64,000 nucleotides of DNA from Spisula solida (lineage: Eukaryota > Mollusca > Bivalvia > Venerida > Mactridae), in the NCBI GenBank assembly GCA_947247005.1, contig OX365948.1, forward strand, positions 8,308,001 through 8,372,000, written 5' to 3'. A model generated the notes under the pieces. The model ran no database searches. It saw nothing but the letters and a program-made list of their open reading frames with translations, and was not told the origin of the DNA. Of this stretch, positions 24,228-36,213 are shown piece after piece (the stretch's first letter is position 1; each line of letters starts with the position of its first letter). The position numbers and the translations under genes are program-made.

Positions 24228-25080
24228 GTAAACAATTCTGAGGGCAACTTTAGAACAATATTAAAGCTTCTGTTTGTACTTTTAACATACTATAAATGTT
24301 GGAATTTGAATTTTAGGTTTACATGTTAAATTATGAAGCTTTTGATGCATTTACAATAATAAAGAATGGAGCATCATTTACCTTCCATTTAGACACGTTG
24401 TAGAGAACTACATGTAAGCATGGTATATACTATATACAAGTTAAATTCAAGCTGATCCACACATAATCTTATCATAACAATATTGTATATGCATTTTGAA
24501 ACATGCAAATGTCCTTGACAACGGGTTGAATAGAATATTTTGCATAGCAACAGTAAAAATTAAGAAATACTAGACCGTTTCAGGTGGTTTTGTACTCAAT
24601 TGTTCTCTTAATTGTTGTATAATTAGCCCATTATTTATGACATATTATTGTATAGGTACAAACCTACAGTCCAGCAAATCATAATAATAGAATACTTGAC
24701 TAGAGAAGTCATTTTAAACCAGTAGTAGCAGCAGAAACACTATATTAAAATGAAAACAGAACCAACTAAGTATAAAAACTTACATTTTAGAAATCAAGAT
24801 ATGAGATAACATCAACATTTGCATAGATTGTTACTATACCAGTGCAATAGCACCATAGTAGTAGATTACATTTGTACATGCATATACATGATATGCAAAT
24901 GTAAACTCATAACAGGAACATGCTTCAACTTAACAGAATATAAATTATCTCTTTAAAAATAGTTTATCTTTGACTTGAATAAGTTATGAATTATTCAAAT
25001 AGTTTTTTAATATTATTACAGTTCTTCAAATGTTATCTGGGAGCATTTTCTACAGCTAGAACAATTCAGGTAGAAATGAC
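24228..25080. other. non-coding stretch
   Basis: Very AT-rich with nothing recognisable. Confidence 0.5.
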
Positions 25081-27835
25081 ATCCACTCATAACTTGTTTA
25101 TTCCCACCAATGGCCAATTGATATGCTTTGTCATCTGAACTGTTTCTGTAATCTCTGTCATATGGTTACTGTATCAATGTTTCTGAAAGGAAAACAAATA
25201 TCTATACTAAACATTTTTAAACAATCAAATAGACACAATTTACAAATTTTAGTCATAAAATTATGTTTCATATAGTGCAAATGACACAGTTCAAGCTGGG
25301 CATCATATTCATTAATCAAAAGTCCTGATAAAATAAGGATGTGTATTGGAAGGACAACTGATGCTGTGGCATATTGCATTTTTCTTTAGGCCTAATATTA
25401 AAAGAATCTTAATTAAACCATGCATTTAATATCTGTGCAGCATCTAAACATGAATGGTCAGCTGCTCAACTACAGTCTAGTATTTTTAGATCTTTGGTTA
25501 TAATTTATCATTTTATTTTACAAAAGAAAATATAATTTGAAACTTATTATTGATAGGCTGACTATTGAAAACAGATACTGAAATAATTGGCCTAATGTCT
25601 TATATATATATACATGTACATGTATTCCATATAATTCTCTTGTCCTAATCCAGTTTTGTGGATCAACCACTTCATAATAAGCACTCTGAGCAGTCATGTC
25701 TACAGTATAACAACTGGTATTAATGTCATTGGCACAATAACCATGGCAAAGAATTAGTGATATGAAGGATTTACTAATGAAACTGTAATAACTGGATCAG
25801 TTGCATACCTGAGACAGAGTGGCCTAGCTCAGTCTCTTCACAGTAAACTCCAAATAACAGACATTTTCATGTGTTCTTCAATGACAGTTCTTGTAGTTCA
25901 AGATCAATGATGAAACATCCTGAAAAAATATAAATAAAATTCATGAGGAGCATATAGATCTCAATTATAATCATCTGCAATTCGCAAAACATCTGGACAA
26001 ACTGGTAATACTATCCACAAAACAAACATCTTGTATGCATACTAAACTGTTGTAGAGATGTGTGGTTAGATGGCCACCCGGTTAAATCCGGTTGAGCACC
26101 ATGCACATTAATTATGTGCATTAGGCCCTCAGTTTACAACAACTGTGAATTGACCCCGTGAGTTTGAGCCTTATATTTACGTAGGAGAGCAGGGGCGGAT
26201 CCAGGATTTGGCGTTAGGGGGGGGGCGTACATTCATATTTTGATACCCCCCTCCTCAAGATAATATGCGAGCGAAGCGAGCTAGAAAAAAATGTATCTCT
26301 GAGAAGCATTCCACACAATTGCGTTCTTTATCTTGTAATATTCATTGATAATGTTAATGTGGAGCAAGGCGAGCAAGAATATATGCATTCATTATTTGAA
26401 CAGCATAACCCTCAAACTCATTCCCTACTTGACAAAATATACTGATAGTAAGAAAAAATGCAATTATCTATTTCAGCAGCATACCCCACATCCTTATTAC
26501 TTGGTAATATTCATTGATGTAGTAATTGTCAGAACTAGAAAAAAATCAGTGTTTGTCTGAGCAGCATACCCAAACAACTCATTGGTAAATCAAAAGCTTT
26601 CATTGAATTTACGTAGTTCTTCAGCGAGCGAAGCGAGCAAGAAAAATCGTTGTTTATATGAACAGCATAGCCAGGACTAACGATAATCGACTGGATACTA
26701 TTCAATGATATAAAGCTGCTGTGAATTCGTCACGAAAAAAGGCAATGTCTATCTGAGCAGCATACCCTGCGAACTCCAGGGCTTCAGTTTCGTTTAAGTG
26801 GAAATGTGAAGTACTTGGGATCCAGCCACTAGGGAGTCCAGTGGCTTTCTGTCTCGTGACTTTTTAAAAAGAACCTAGGAATTCGTCAGCTGCATTCTGA
26901 GGTAGCTTATTTCTAATGAAAAGGACAGGTTTATTAGAAAATAAAGCCAACTGTATTAATATTTTTTTCTTTTCAGACATTTTTAATGTGCAAGAATCTC
27001 GGCATTATTGTAGCCGATGTTTGGCACCATGCTACCAATCAGTCCAACATCTTGTTTTTGCATACAGCATTAAGTTCAATTTAAAATCCATAAATTGATT
27101 ATTGTTGTATTTACGCGAGCGAAGCGAGCGAAAAAAAAGGCACATCAATATTGTTCTTACATCCAAAATATGATAAATTACCTAGGCTCCGGCGATTTTA
27201 GGGGGGGGGGCGTACGCCGGGTCCGCCCCCCTTGGATCCGCCTATGGAGAGTGTAGGGTAGGCCTACCTGTCTACAAAAAAGGTAGGGATCTAGCTTGAG
27301 TCAATGACTCAATTCAGTGTGATATTTACTGGACACTTCAGAGGGGCATGGGGCACTTTCCCTCAGTAAACAGTAGTGTATAAACATTACTGAAATATAA
27401 ACAGAATGGTTGATCAAGAGTATCAAAATACTGTAGCTACAGTATGTCAAGGTGGGTGGGGAAATAAAAACCAAACAACATGAATAATAAGTTCAGCAGT
27501 AAACAATCCTCATGTAGGCTCATGTAGGCTGATAACATTTGTTCTTTGCTATGAATTATGTAGTCTACTTTGCCCTCGCCAACATAAACAACATACTTTT
27601 TAGTAAAATTGTACACAGTAAGGGTCTACTTTCGTTTTCTAATTTCATGTCATCAGCGCATGAAATTTCGAAATTTACAATAATAAAAGATTAACAAGAA
27701 ATAAAAGATATGCTTACCTTCACATAATTTAGCTTCATAACTCGATAACAATCAGATCATACCACCATGAGCGTCAACTTTTATCATTAAACCTTACAAT
27801 ATGCAGTCAACAATCGACAGTACGACATCTTTGAC
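25080..27835 (-). ncRNA. possible three-exon noncoding transcript
   Basis: Reading on the minus strand: a consensus donor GTGAAG/GTAAGC ends a candidate first exon at 27718; a 111-bp exon at 25919-25809 has a textbook acceptor (TATATTTTTTCAG) and donor (CTCAG/GTATGC); a last exon starts at 25182 after TTGTTTTCCTTTCAG and meets AATAAA near 25100. All three frames of the middle exon contain stops or allow only short peptides, so a long coding sequence is excluded. The longest frame in the last exon begins MTEITETVQMTKHINW and has 24 codons. A hAT-like element sits in the first intron. The call rests on splice-site quality alone. Confidence 0.35.
26190..27246. mobile_element. hAT-like non-autonomous element
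   Basis: The left end CAGGGGCGGATCCAGG and right end (complement CATAGGCGGATCCAAGG) are of the hAT type, with G-runs just inside (26217-26225 and near 27201). GAGAG flanks both ends (26185-26189, 27247-27251), perhaps what remains of an 8-bp duplication. The interior repeats GAGCGAAGCGAGC with CTGAGCAGCATACCC every 100-150 bp in decayed form. It has no transposase. ORFs at 26345 and 26916 lie inside and are not genes. Confidence 0.7.
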
Positions 27836-27843
27836 CTCTACAG

Positions 27844-28911
27844 CACAGGCCCTCTATGCGATTTTATGGTCGCGAAAAAATATCATACTCTTATAACCTC
27901 AAGGTGAATTAGTGCAGCCAGAATTGTACAACGGTAGGGAATACAATCATGCCCATAAATCCATCATTTATTCACCGATCTTATCAATCTTGGTGTCAAT
28001 CGTTAGAGGAATGGTTTCTCTTTAAGGAAAAATCACTGTCATAACAAATGTGTACACATTAGAAGGTCATATCTGACCACAAACTGTCACAAATCGTGAC
28101 AAAACGGCTCTAGGAAATCTTCTGATTGCATGATTCTCAGATTGATCAACTTTAAACTATAAAAACACAGTCAAATCGTAATGATTGAACAAATTCCTTT
28201 GGTAGTTCATTCTAGTTCATCAAATAGAAACCCGCGGTACCCTTAAAGTCTCGAAAAATAGATAAAACGTAACAAATTGAACTTTTTTTTCTTCACGATA
28301 CGTTTTCAATCGTTCCTCAACATTCATAACAAGCCAACGCGCATGCGCACGGAATTTTCTAAGACAACGTCTCATTTGTCAGCGACAGACACACCTCCGT
28401 TGTGACCAATGAAACGACGTCTTACAAAACTTCGTGAGCATGCGCATTGCACTCATGGCCGTTGAAATCGAAACAACAGGAAAGAACGTGAACAAAATAG
28501 GTTCGTTTTGTGACGTTTAATCTATTTATCGAGACTGTAAGGGTACACTGTTATTCAATTTGATGTCCATAAAAGAACTACTGAAGGAAAAAGTTCAATC
28601 AGTACGATATCGTCGATAATTGAACAATCTGAGAATTTCTGCAATCAGAAGATTTCGGAGAGGCCTTTTGACAATTTTTCTGATCGTTTGCGGTCGGGTA
28701 TTACTTGTTGTGTGTATATATATGTTATGACAGCGATTTTTCCTTGAAGAGAAAGTAGACACCAAGATTGATAAGATCGGTGAATAAATGATGGATTTAT
28801 GGACACGATTGTATTCTCTATCGTTGGACAATTTTGGCTGCACTAATTCACCTTGAGGTTATAAGAGTATGATATTTTTTCGGGACCATAAAATCGCATA
28901 GAGGGCCTGTG
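27844..28911. mobile_element. hAT-type foldback element with perfect 8-bp TSD
   Basis: CTCTACAG occurs on both sides (27836-27843 and 28912-28919). Between lie long inverted arms of roughly 430 bp that begin CACAGGCCCTC and end GAGGGCCTGTG, with a central spacer of about 200 bp. An 8-bp duplication is characteristic of hAT elements. The arms carry scattered differences. The 82-codon minus frame at 28595-28843 is part of the right arm. Confidence 0.9.
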
Positions 28912-29217
28912 CTCTACAGCAGTACCCAGTAAAAGGGGAATAACTCTCAAAACAATGGCTAGACAACACTAAAATTTCCATGAGAGGTTGCGGAAATATT
29001 CTTGGGTGGTGAACAAATCAGGTACACAAACTTAAAAAAACATTTTCAACCAGATGATTTTGAAAATATCTGTTAATTAATTAGAAAATCCGCGAAAACA
29101 CAATGAACGTCTTTGACGTCATTTTTCTAAAAATAGACGTTACCGCGTCTGGTCTGATTTCTGCAGTCACCGTCACATATATAAAAAAACTAAGACGCCT
29201 ATTCTTACCTTTATCAG

Positions 29218-29641
29218 TAATTAACTTGACGGGTGATCGTTTTGAAATGTCAAAGATTTTTCTGAAAGCTTCAGCGACCTCTTCGCCGGTTTTATATGTC
29301 AACGGTTGTAGCCAGACGTACTTGGAGAATGTATCTATCACTAACAAGATGTACTTGAAACCCTTGTTCCATTCGGCAAACTTCACCATATCCATTAAGT
29401 CAGCCATCCATAAATCGTCTTTTCCCGCGCTAACAACGTGGTTTCTTTGAAACCGTCTCCTGACTTGTTTATGTAAACTGTAGTATTCTTGATCATGCAA
29501 GAGTTTTCGTATTCTATGCATACCAATGTTGAATTTTCCTTCATATTTCACCACTTTGTATAACTTTTGTGGACCGGCGAAAGCGGCCGGATGTTTAGGA
29601 TCATAATAAATCGTCTTTAAATATTTCTCCCACGGAGTCAT
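29218..29641 (-). pseudogene. Polinton/Maverick-type rve integrase, 5' part
   Basis: The frame starts at an ATG (29641) and reads as the N-terminal half of the retroviral-type integrase of Polinton/Maverick elements: a YYDPKHPAAFAGPQKLYK segment, an RRRF basic patch, then the core with the first catalytic Asp in WMADLMDM, the VIDTFSKYVW strand and a second Asp in LITDKG. The third catalytic residue (Glu) would follow but is absent here. At that point there is a consensus donor AAAG/GTAAGA (exon end 29218), so the coding sequence is either spliced to an exon I cannot find or truncated; the frame past the donor (to 29081) does not resemble integrase. It follows the ATPase and zinc-finger frames on the same strand. 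The hAT foldback lies 300 bp downstream. Confidence 0.75.
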
Positions 29642-29700
29642 GTTTATCAGTTAATGTCCAAAACAGAAATGAAGTATATTTAACGAACTCTGTCCTTTTA

Positions 29701-30462
29701 TTAGTTTTCACTTTCCTCCTCACTGACGTCAGTTTCTTCTTCACTTTCTTCGTCCGAGAAGTCTGTATCAAACAAATCTTGGAATGCAGTGTTATGTCTT
29801 CATAACACTTTGTTTACTGCAGTTATAGTATTTATGCCTTTAGATAGTAGTTTATCTATTTGTCCCATAATTTGATTGTGCAGTCCGCTGGGTCTGAGTG
29901 GCAGTATATAATTGTCTATCAGATAAGTATATTTACTGAAAAACGCCTTTTCATTGTACGGTTGAATACGCTTATTCGCCATTTCTTGCGCATCGGAATT
30001 TTCTTCTCCATTTTCAATAAATTTGTTGTACATTTGATCGTATTTGTCATCATTTGTTTCTCTAGCTTTTTTCCATACTTGTACATAAGCCTCGTTATCG
30101 TCAACAGATTCATCTTGATCACTTTCGCTCACCTCATCGTGTTCTCTTTTCTTCTGGTCCCTATGTTCGGGACACTAGCCACTTTTGACGTGTCTTTGCA
30201 CGTCGTGAACAGTGTCAAATAATTGACCACAATCGTCACAAGCTTGTCCTTTAGTTTCCATTATTTCTTCCGAGTTATTTTCTAAATAATCCTGTGATTT
30301 TTCTGGGTAATCCACGATGTGATCCGTTTGAATTCCAATTGAAGAATGACACACTTCAGGAACAATGTCTTCTTTTATAGTTTCGTGTGGTGTCACGTGA
30401 TTAGCATGCTCTATAGCTTGGTTCAATTTGTCATGTCCAGATATGGAGCATTTCAATCTCAT
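29701..30462 (-). pseudogene. zinc-finger protein of the Polinton-like module, with two in-frame stops
   Basis: An ATG at 30462, 23 bp after the ATPase stop, opens a frame whose first part ends in a C2H2-like CDDCGQLF...H segment. In-frame stops at 30177-30175 (TAG) and 29802-29800 (TGA) interrupt it, but the same frame stays open on both sides of each and finishes at 29703-29701 with a Glu/Asp/Ser-rich tail. That pattern suggests one decayed gene. The second stop falls in a perfect 9-bp hairpin. I associate such proteins with Mavericks of invertebrates but cannot name its role. Confidence 0.6.
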
Positions 30463-30483
30463 ATCTTCTTGGGTAAATGGTTT

Positions 30484-30917
30484 TTAATCTACTATCAGGT
30501 GACCATGTGGATACTTAGTTGCTTTTACAAATATCTTCATAAAATGATCTGTATTACCAGGATACATTTGCCTAGCCAGTGTCATTACCGATTGTTTGTC
30601 TACTGGGTTGTTAAACAACACCAAATAATGACAATTTCGGCGCTGTGTAGGGTCCTTGTTTCCGAACAAGTTCTGATTAATAGATATCACCGATAATGAT
30701 CTATGATGGGAGCCCTCGGTAAACAAGTCTGTGATCCGTTTATCTTTGCCTGCCTCTGAGAACAGGTCATCCAATACCAGTAAATTGTTGATTCTCGGAT
30801 TAAAGAAATCATCATCGTCCAAATCGCCAGGAATGCCTTGAATGAATTCAACTTTTGGTATAACAGAGCGCTGAACCACGGTGTATAATGGTTGCCATCT
30901 TTTGTATAGAGTGACCA
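30484..30917 (-). pseudogene. FtsK/HerA-type packaging ATPase, C-terminal part
   Basis: The frame shows a hydrophobic Walker B strand (NNLLVLDDL), followed by LFTEGSHHRSLSVISINQNL and a YLVLFNNP strand, and ends GHLIVD. This is the signature order of the genome-packaging ATPases of Polintons and related viruses. The Walker A (P-loop) part that should lie upstream is missing, because the frame runs straight into a 362-bp inverted-repeat MITE; no continuation is visible on its far side. There is no ATG for the remaining frame. It is a broken copy. Confidence 0.75.
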
Positions 30918-31269
30918 CTTACATATATCGATGACGCGATGAATGAACAATAAGTATATACAATTTATGTGCCCACAAATGCCATATTAATTGACTAAAC
31001 AGGTTTTATGTATGCGATGTTTGGCAAAATTTCGAAACTTTCACCTTCAACTTAATTTGTGGTTTGGAACAATTCTAAAACATTGAATACAAACTTCAAT
31101 CCTTCCTCAATATATCTGTTGTTTCCGTTTTGGAAAATGTACATTTTCTGTGAAGATACAGAGGTTTAAATTGAACGAGGTACAAAAAAATGCTAACGAA
31201 ATAGGCACATAAATTGTATATACTTATTGTTCATTCATCGCGTCATCGATATATGTAAGTGGTCACTCT
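30908..31269. mobile_element. 362-bp MITE truncating the ATPase
   Basis: The terminal AGAGTGACCACTTACATATA and its complement open inverted arms of about 65 bp that match almost perfectly (through ATTTATGTGCC). The interior is non-coding. No clear target duplication is seen. The ATPase frame ends at its left boundary. Confidence 0.8.
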
Positions 31270-31446
31270 CAAAAGCAACGCAAAGCACATATAAAATAAC
31301 AAATACTTACCCCACTCTAGTGGCGCAAAACGCGTGTGTCTCTGCCTTCAACATACAGAACTGCCTTACACACAGCGAGTTGTACGGTGTGTAGTTTATA
31401 TGGAAAACATTGCAAAAACAATGCACTTACAACATTTTTCATGTCG

Positions 31447-31508
31447 GCCATTTTGCAATCATGTTGCGATTATCCAATCATGGTGGTTTATCAGGGTAAC
31501 ACGGGTGA
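31447..31508 (-). repeat. 62-bp inverted repeat, right member
   Basis: Reverse complement of 20100-20161. On the minus strand it is followed by ATGGCCGACATG and then two donor-like sites (TGTT/GTAAGT and GTGGG/GTAAGTAT), so it may supply the start of a small transcript. No downstream gene is recognisable. Confidence 0.75.
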
Positions 31509-31645
31509 TAAGCCTCAACTTTCTGTAGATAACATATCAGAGTGTCTCCCTTGGTTACGTATTCGCGAATGATCTTTCTTTGTTTAATACAAGATAGTCG
31601 TAAAAACCCATATAGTTGTTTATCGGCAAGAATAGATAAATAGAG

Positions 31646-31777
31646 GATATTTGTTTGTTTTGATTGAATATGGTTTATATCTCATCGTATAGTGATAAAA
31701 TTCAATATTCAAATATTAAAATTTTATCACTTGTAGATGAGATATTAACCATCTTCAATCAAAACAAACAAATATTC
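31646..31777. mobile_element. 132-bp hairpin element
   Basis: Arms of about 60 bp pair nearly throughout: GATATTTGTTTGTTTTGATT at the left against AATCAAAACAAACAAATATTC at the right, closing at AAAATT/AATTTT. Confidence 0.8.
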
Positions 31778-32330
31778 AATTTATTTAATGCTTTTATGGT
31801 GTCAAAACTGGTACTATTTATGCCAAATTACCACTGTGGTTAGGCTACGTATGAATATGTTATTCCATTCATATTTTTCACTTCAAAATCTGCCATCTTG
31901 GATTATGGTGAATAGGTGAAAACGACTTTTTTGAGAATTTTGCATTAAATCATACACCAACTTGTAGGAAATGGTCTAAGAATAAAAAAACCCACATGGC
32001 ATGTTTCCGTTCAGTAATAAAAAAGTTACAGACATTTTAGTGTTGAGATTTTGGTAAATTAAAGTAGTCCCTGTGAGGGGGCGGAGCTTATATCAGTCAC
32101 ATTGTAGGTGATAACCAGTGACTGATATAGGTTTTATTTCACTGATAGAACTCCATATCTCATCAGTTAGCATTAAATAAAATATTTTAGAATCGAAAAC
32201 TGCATCATCGGATGGACAGAATGTAAAGGCTGATTCAAGCACTGTTTACATGTCACAAGCCGTTGATCTCCTAAATATCACAATACTGGCCAAGATTTTA
32301 ACACCCATTGTGATGTATAGATTATTACAC

Positions 32331-32450
32331 AGGGACGGCGGGCATTAAGTCGATATTTGGCATACTAGGTTAGGTATTGGCTCGAGGGCTTCAGCCCGAG
32401 TGCCAATACCGGTCTAGTATGCCAATATCGACTTAAGGCACAACGGCCCT
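32331..32450. mobile_element. 120-bp hairpin element
   Basis: The left arm AGGG...GCATTAAGTCGATATTTGGC pairs with the right arm GCCAATATCGACTTAAGGC...CCCT; the loop reads GAGGGCTTCAGCCCGAG. Same loop style as 32890-33031. Confidence 0.8.
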
Positions 32451-32889
32451 GTTTTATAACCTTTTTATCGCATATGTTCAACTCCACTTATTTTTTCTGA
32501 ACACGAAACAACAAAACAAGCTCAGATCTAACTTTTCCAGAGCTTTATTTAAACTGCGAAACAGTCAGAACCTTCAATTTGTATTCCAGCGCGCTAATGA
32601 CGTCACATGTTTGTGTACGTTACGTACGCGCGTCGCTTCCGAAATGACGGGATATAGCCTCGATACGGAGTTTGGCACACCGGAAGAGGGCCAGATATCG
32701 ATATTTGGCACACTAGACACACATATCAGCTCAAATTCAGCGCAATTTTGTTACTTTATATAGTAACACATGCGATAATGTGATTTAAAGACACCATACT
32801 AGGATTTAAAGTGCTGGGGGCAGAATTAGGCGCTGTGGGTACCATACCTCCTGTCTCTGGGCCACTCTGGGGTAGGGCCTGGATTTATA
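32451..32889. other. non-coding stretch between hairpins
   Basis: Contains TTTGTTACTTTATATAGTAACA near 32750 and a GACGTCA/ACGTACG-rich part near 32600-32650 that recur, diverged, at 40785-40945; probably part of the same hairpin-bearing repeat family. Confidence 0.45.
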
Positions 32890-33031
32890 GAATAATACAT
32901 GGCTGAGCAGTGCCAGTGAGTGATAATCGCCCCGGTAGGTTGATAATTGCCAGAGGGCGCTAGCCCGAGGGCAATTATAATCTACCGGGGCGATTATCAC
33001 TCAATGGCACTGCTCAGCCATTCATTGTTCT
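32890..33031. mobile_element. 142-bp hairpin element
   Basis: ATGGCTGAGCAGTGCCA at the left pairs with TGGCACTGCTCAGCCAT at the right; the arms continue through GATAATCGCCCCGGTAG and its complement to a GAGGGCGCTAGCCCGAGGGC centre. Confidence 0.85.
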
Positions 33032-33285
33032 GTATAATAGGGATTCTAATCGAGATGCCGAACCAAGACGGCATTGTACGTGTTGCGGGTTTTAACCCAT
33101 CCGAAATTTGGTCACCCCTGTCCGATTGAGATTTGTGTGTACAGGAAGTGTTTTTTCGGGGTACTCTGAAGACGTGAATGGAATTGGCAAACTCATTAAA
33201 AAATATTTTTGTTGTTAATAAATTATTTTTTATTTTCTAATGATGTTTAAAATGTTCCTTGAGATAACCGAAGGCCCTAGCTTCA

Positions 33286-36213
33286 CACGGTGTATGATCA
33301 AACCTACATTGTTGGTACAAAAGTCACGTTTTCAACTCACTTGTTCGTACAAGCACCTAACTTTTCCTATTGATCTTGGATAAATAGCCGAAATGGACGG
33401 TGTAGTGAAGTTATTTTAAATCCATTTACTCATAGATTTGGCTTTAGTTCATAACTGGAATGGTTTTACGGAACCACTCGAAGATGTAGAAATGTAATCC
33501 GCTCAAAATTATGTCGAAGTTTGTATCCGAAGTATGAAAATGAACGAATCTTCTGTTTCGTGTCAAAGTAAAAAAAGTTGGCATGTGTATTGAAAAAGTA
33601 TTTGAACAACGAATCCTATTATTTTTGGTATTGTTCTGATGTTCAATTTATACTACAATGATACTTTGATATTGGGATAATCAACAAAAGCGGAAATAAG
33701 CTTCTAACATGAAAATATCTTGCAATAATTAACTTATGGTAAGTCACCTATATTGTTTGTATAAGGGCACCTATATTATGTCAAAATTTGTCTCTCTGAA
33801 TAGAATTCGTCCAAATGGTCTAGATCTTTCATTTGTCAGAATCCGATATAAGATAGGCCGGAACTGGGTTACGCTATGATTTCGCACGTGCTTTAATGCT
33901 ATGCACCAGTTAAATGAAACCCGAGGAGGAAGGATGGGAGAAATAGCGGGAAAATATAGCGGTGACTATACCTGTGCTTTTACCGAGTTTATTGCAGGCG
34001 TACAGACGGGCGATCTTCATAGTTTGACCAACAGTTATTCATCTGTGATGTTTACATACATCTAAATATCAAGTATAATAACACATACCTATATTTAATG
34101 TAGGATTTCACTGGTTTAAAATTAAGGGGAGTGACAATTTGCGGCGGGTTGACCAACAGTATGGCTCGGGGCAGGAATTTTACCAGGAATTTGGACAACA
34201 ACAATAGTAAAAATCCCCGTATTTTCCCGGGGTTGGGTTCCCTGGTTTCAATTGACTGGTGCATTACATTTCACGCATCGATTTTGTAGCTGCGTTTGAA
34301 GTTACAGCATCTACATGTACAATGTATGTTGACCTAGCATACAGCTCCCCTCCCTTCAAATACCGCTCCTCGTACGACTCCTTGCTACAGCGAGATGCAT
34401 TTAAACAAAGCAGCTATTTCATTTGCAAATGTCGGTCTGAATGATCGTTTTCTGTTGGAATTTAAGACACGGCCATCGTGTCAGACATTTGGAGGATGCA
34501 TTGAGAATTTTGTTTTATCTTAAATAAATAAAAATTTCAGTGACCCGTCACACCTGAGTCCGAAGTATGTACACGGCGTCCCTTACGCGACTTCGTGGTC
34601 TATATTGCAAAATACGTGGACCTGTAACTAATGCATGTCATGCTTTAAATACAGATCCCTTTCAAAATATGAGTGCTATATAGCGTTTGGATGTGTAGCT
34701 ACTTGGAAAGCAGTATAGTAAAAGAGTCATACCTGGTTAGACAGCACGGCTTCAGTACATTGGCTCTGAAAAACAAAATACATTAAAAGCAACTTTTCTA
34801 AATATCCACGATTGCAATTTCTGTACGATTTGGCATATTAATTTGGTATTGAACGAACAGGGTATTACCGAATAATGGCGTAAAGTATTGATAACTACAA
34901 CTACAGGACTGGATTTCATTGCTTGTAAGTATTGTAAATAACTTGACCCTGCACTCAAAAAGTCACGAAGTCGTCAATAAAGCATATGCCTGCCTTCTGC
35001 AGATAAAACTGTCAAACACTTTGTTCTCATGTACAAACTATACTGTCCAATGACTGCCCCATGTATAACTGAGCACTTCTATTCCAGTGCGCTCTAAATT
35101 TCATTATCACCACCTAAGTCCTTTGGTTTCTCAGCCAAATGCCAGGTCCACGGGTTTAAGCCCCGATACTAAAAGCACCATGCCGATTGTTATCCGCAGA
35201 TCTATTACGGACTGCTCCACTTCTTACTAAATGACAACGGGAATGATATCCTGACGATGATTATTAGCGAAATTCAAATGGTCAGATTTTCGCCGGGCTG
35301 TTGGAACCTGCCGCGTGAATGTCGTCGAAGTGTCAGCTTTACGTCAATTGATTTCGTATGTTTGCATATGCAGACCATCAACACTTCGGGACTGCTCGAA
35401 GATCATCAGCTTCTAAATTATGCTTCGACAACGGAAACAACCGGAATGAAAATGGGGCTTATGCATGACATCTAAATGAATATTTTACATTATACATTAT
35501 TTATTAGAAACAAACAGAGTCAACTTTGAAAGTGATAACTGTTGACCTTCTAATCCCTGACATGAGAAGCCAACTGTGACAATATGTGAGATTATCCCCC
35601 CTCTGCCATCCGTTAAGAATACACTAACCATCTTATACTGAAACAAAATAGCTAGTGTCTACTTAGAAAAAGCACGTACGAGTAGTTGCTGAATACATTA
35701 TAAGTGACTTAGGTGTTTCCGAAATAACGGAGGTGCCCTAGTTTAGTGCTGTTCCTAAAATATAGGTGCTTTATAGTTTGATAAAATCGTGTTTTAAGAG
35801 ACGATATTGATTTTAAAGGATGGTTTCTTTTCTTTTTTCAGTTCCATTAGATCAAAAACTGAATATATAGGTATAAACTTTGCACAAAACATCACAAGTT
35901 GTAAAAATAATAGCAAAAAACGATTTCCATTTCCCGATTTTGTAAAGCAGTGCTCAAACTGTAACCCTTATTTTTCGGAAACTGCTGACGCTTTTCATTT
36001 TGTTTTTATGCAGATGGAAGCTTGAACGTTTCTAATGTTCCGTGGTTTTATTAGTAAAATCATCATACTTCTCTGAAGTAGAACTGTTTTAATTTTCCGT
36101 GACCTCCTCCGCGAGTTTTTTCGTTTTTTGTACGTAAAAGTTCGTTGCTTATACCCAAAAGTGAAGGCAACGCCAGTTTTGTACCAACAATGTAGGTTTG
36201 ATCATACACCGTG
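33286..36213. mobile_element. possible 2.9-kb element bounded by 37-bp inverted repeats
   Basis: A 37-bp sequence (33286-33322, starting CACGGTGTATGATCAAACC) recurs as a perfect inverted copy at 36177-36213. Further inward the arms share weaker matches over about 50 bp (CACTTGTTCGTACAAGCACC versus CACTTTTGGGTATAAGCAAC in complement). No transposase is visible between them, and the enclosed frames at 34259, 35257 and 35807 are unrecognised. Confidence 0.5.

Noticed and set aside
28595..28843. 82-codon minus-strand frame
   Set aside because: Lies inside the right arm of the hAT foldback and has no family resemblance.
29103..29450. 115-codon plus-strand frame
   Set aside because: Shadow of the integrase exon on the opposite strand.
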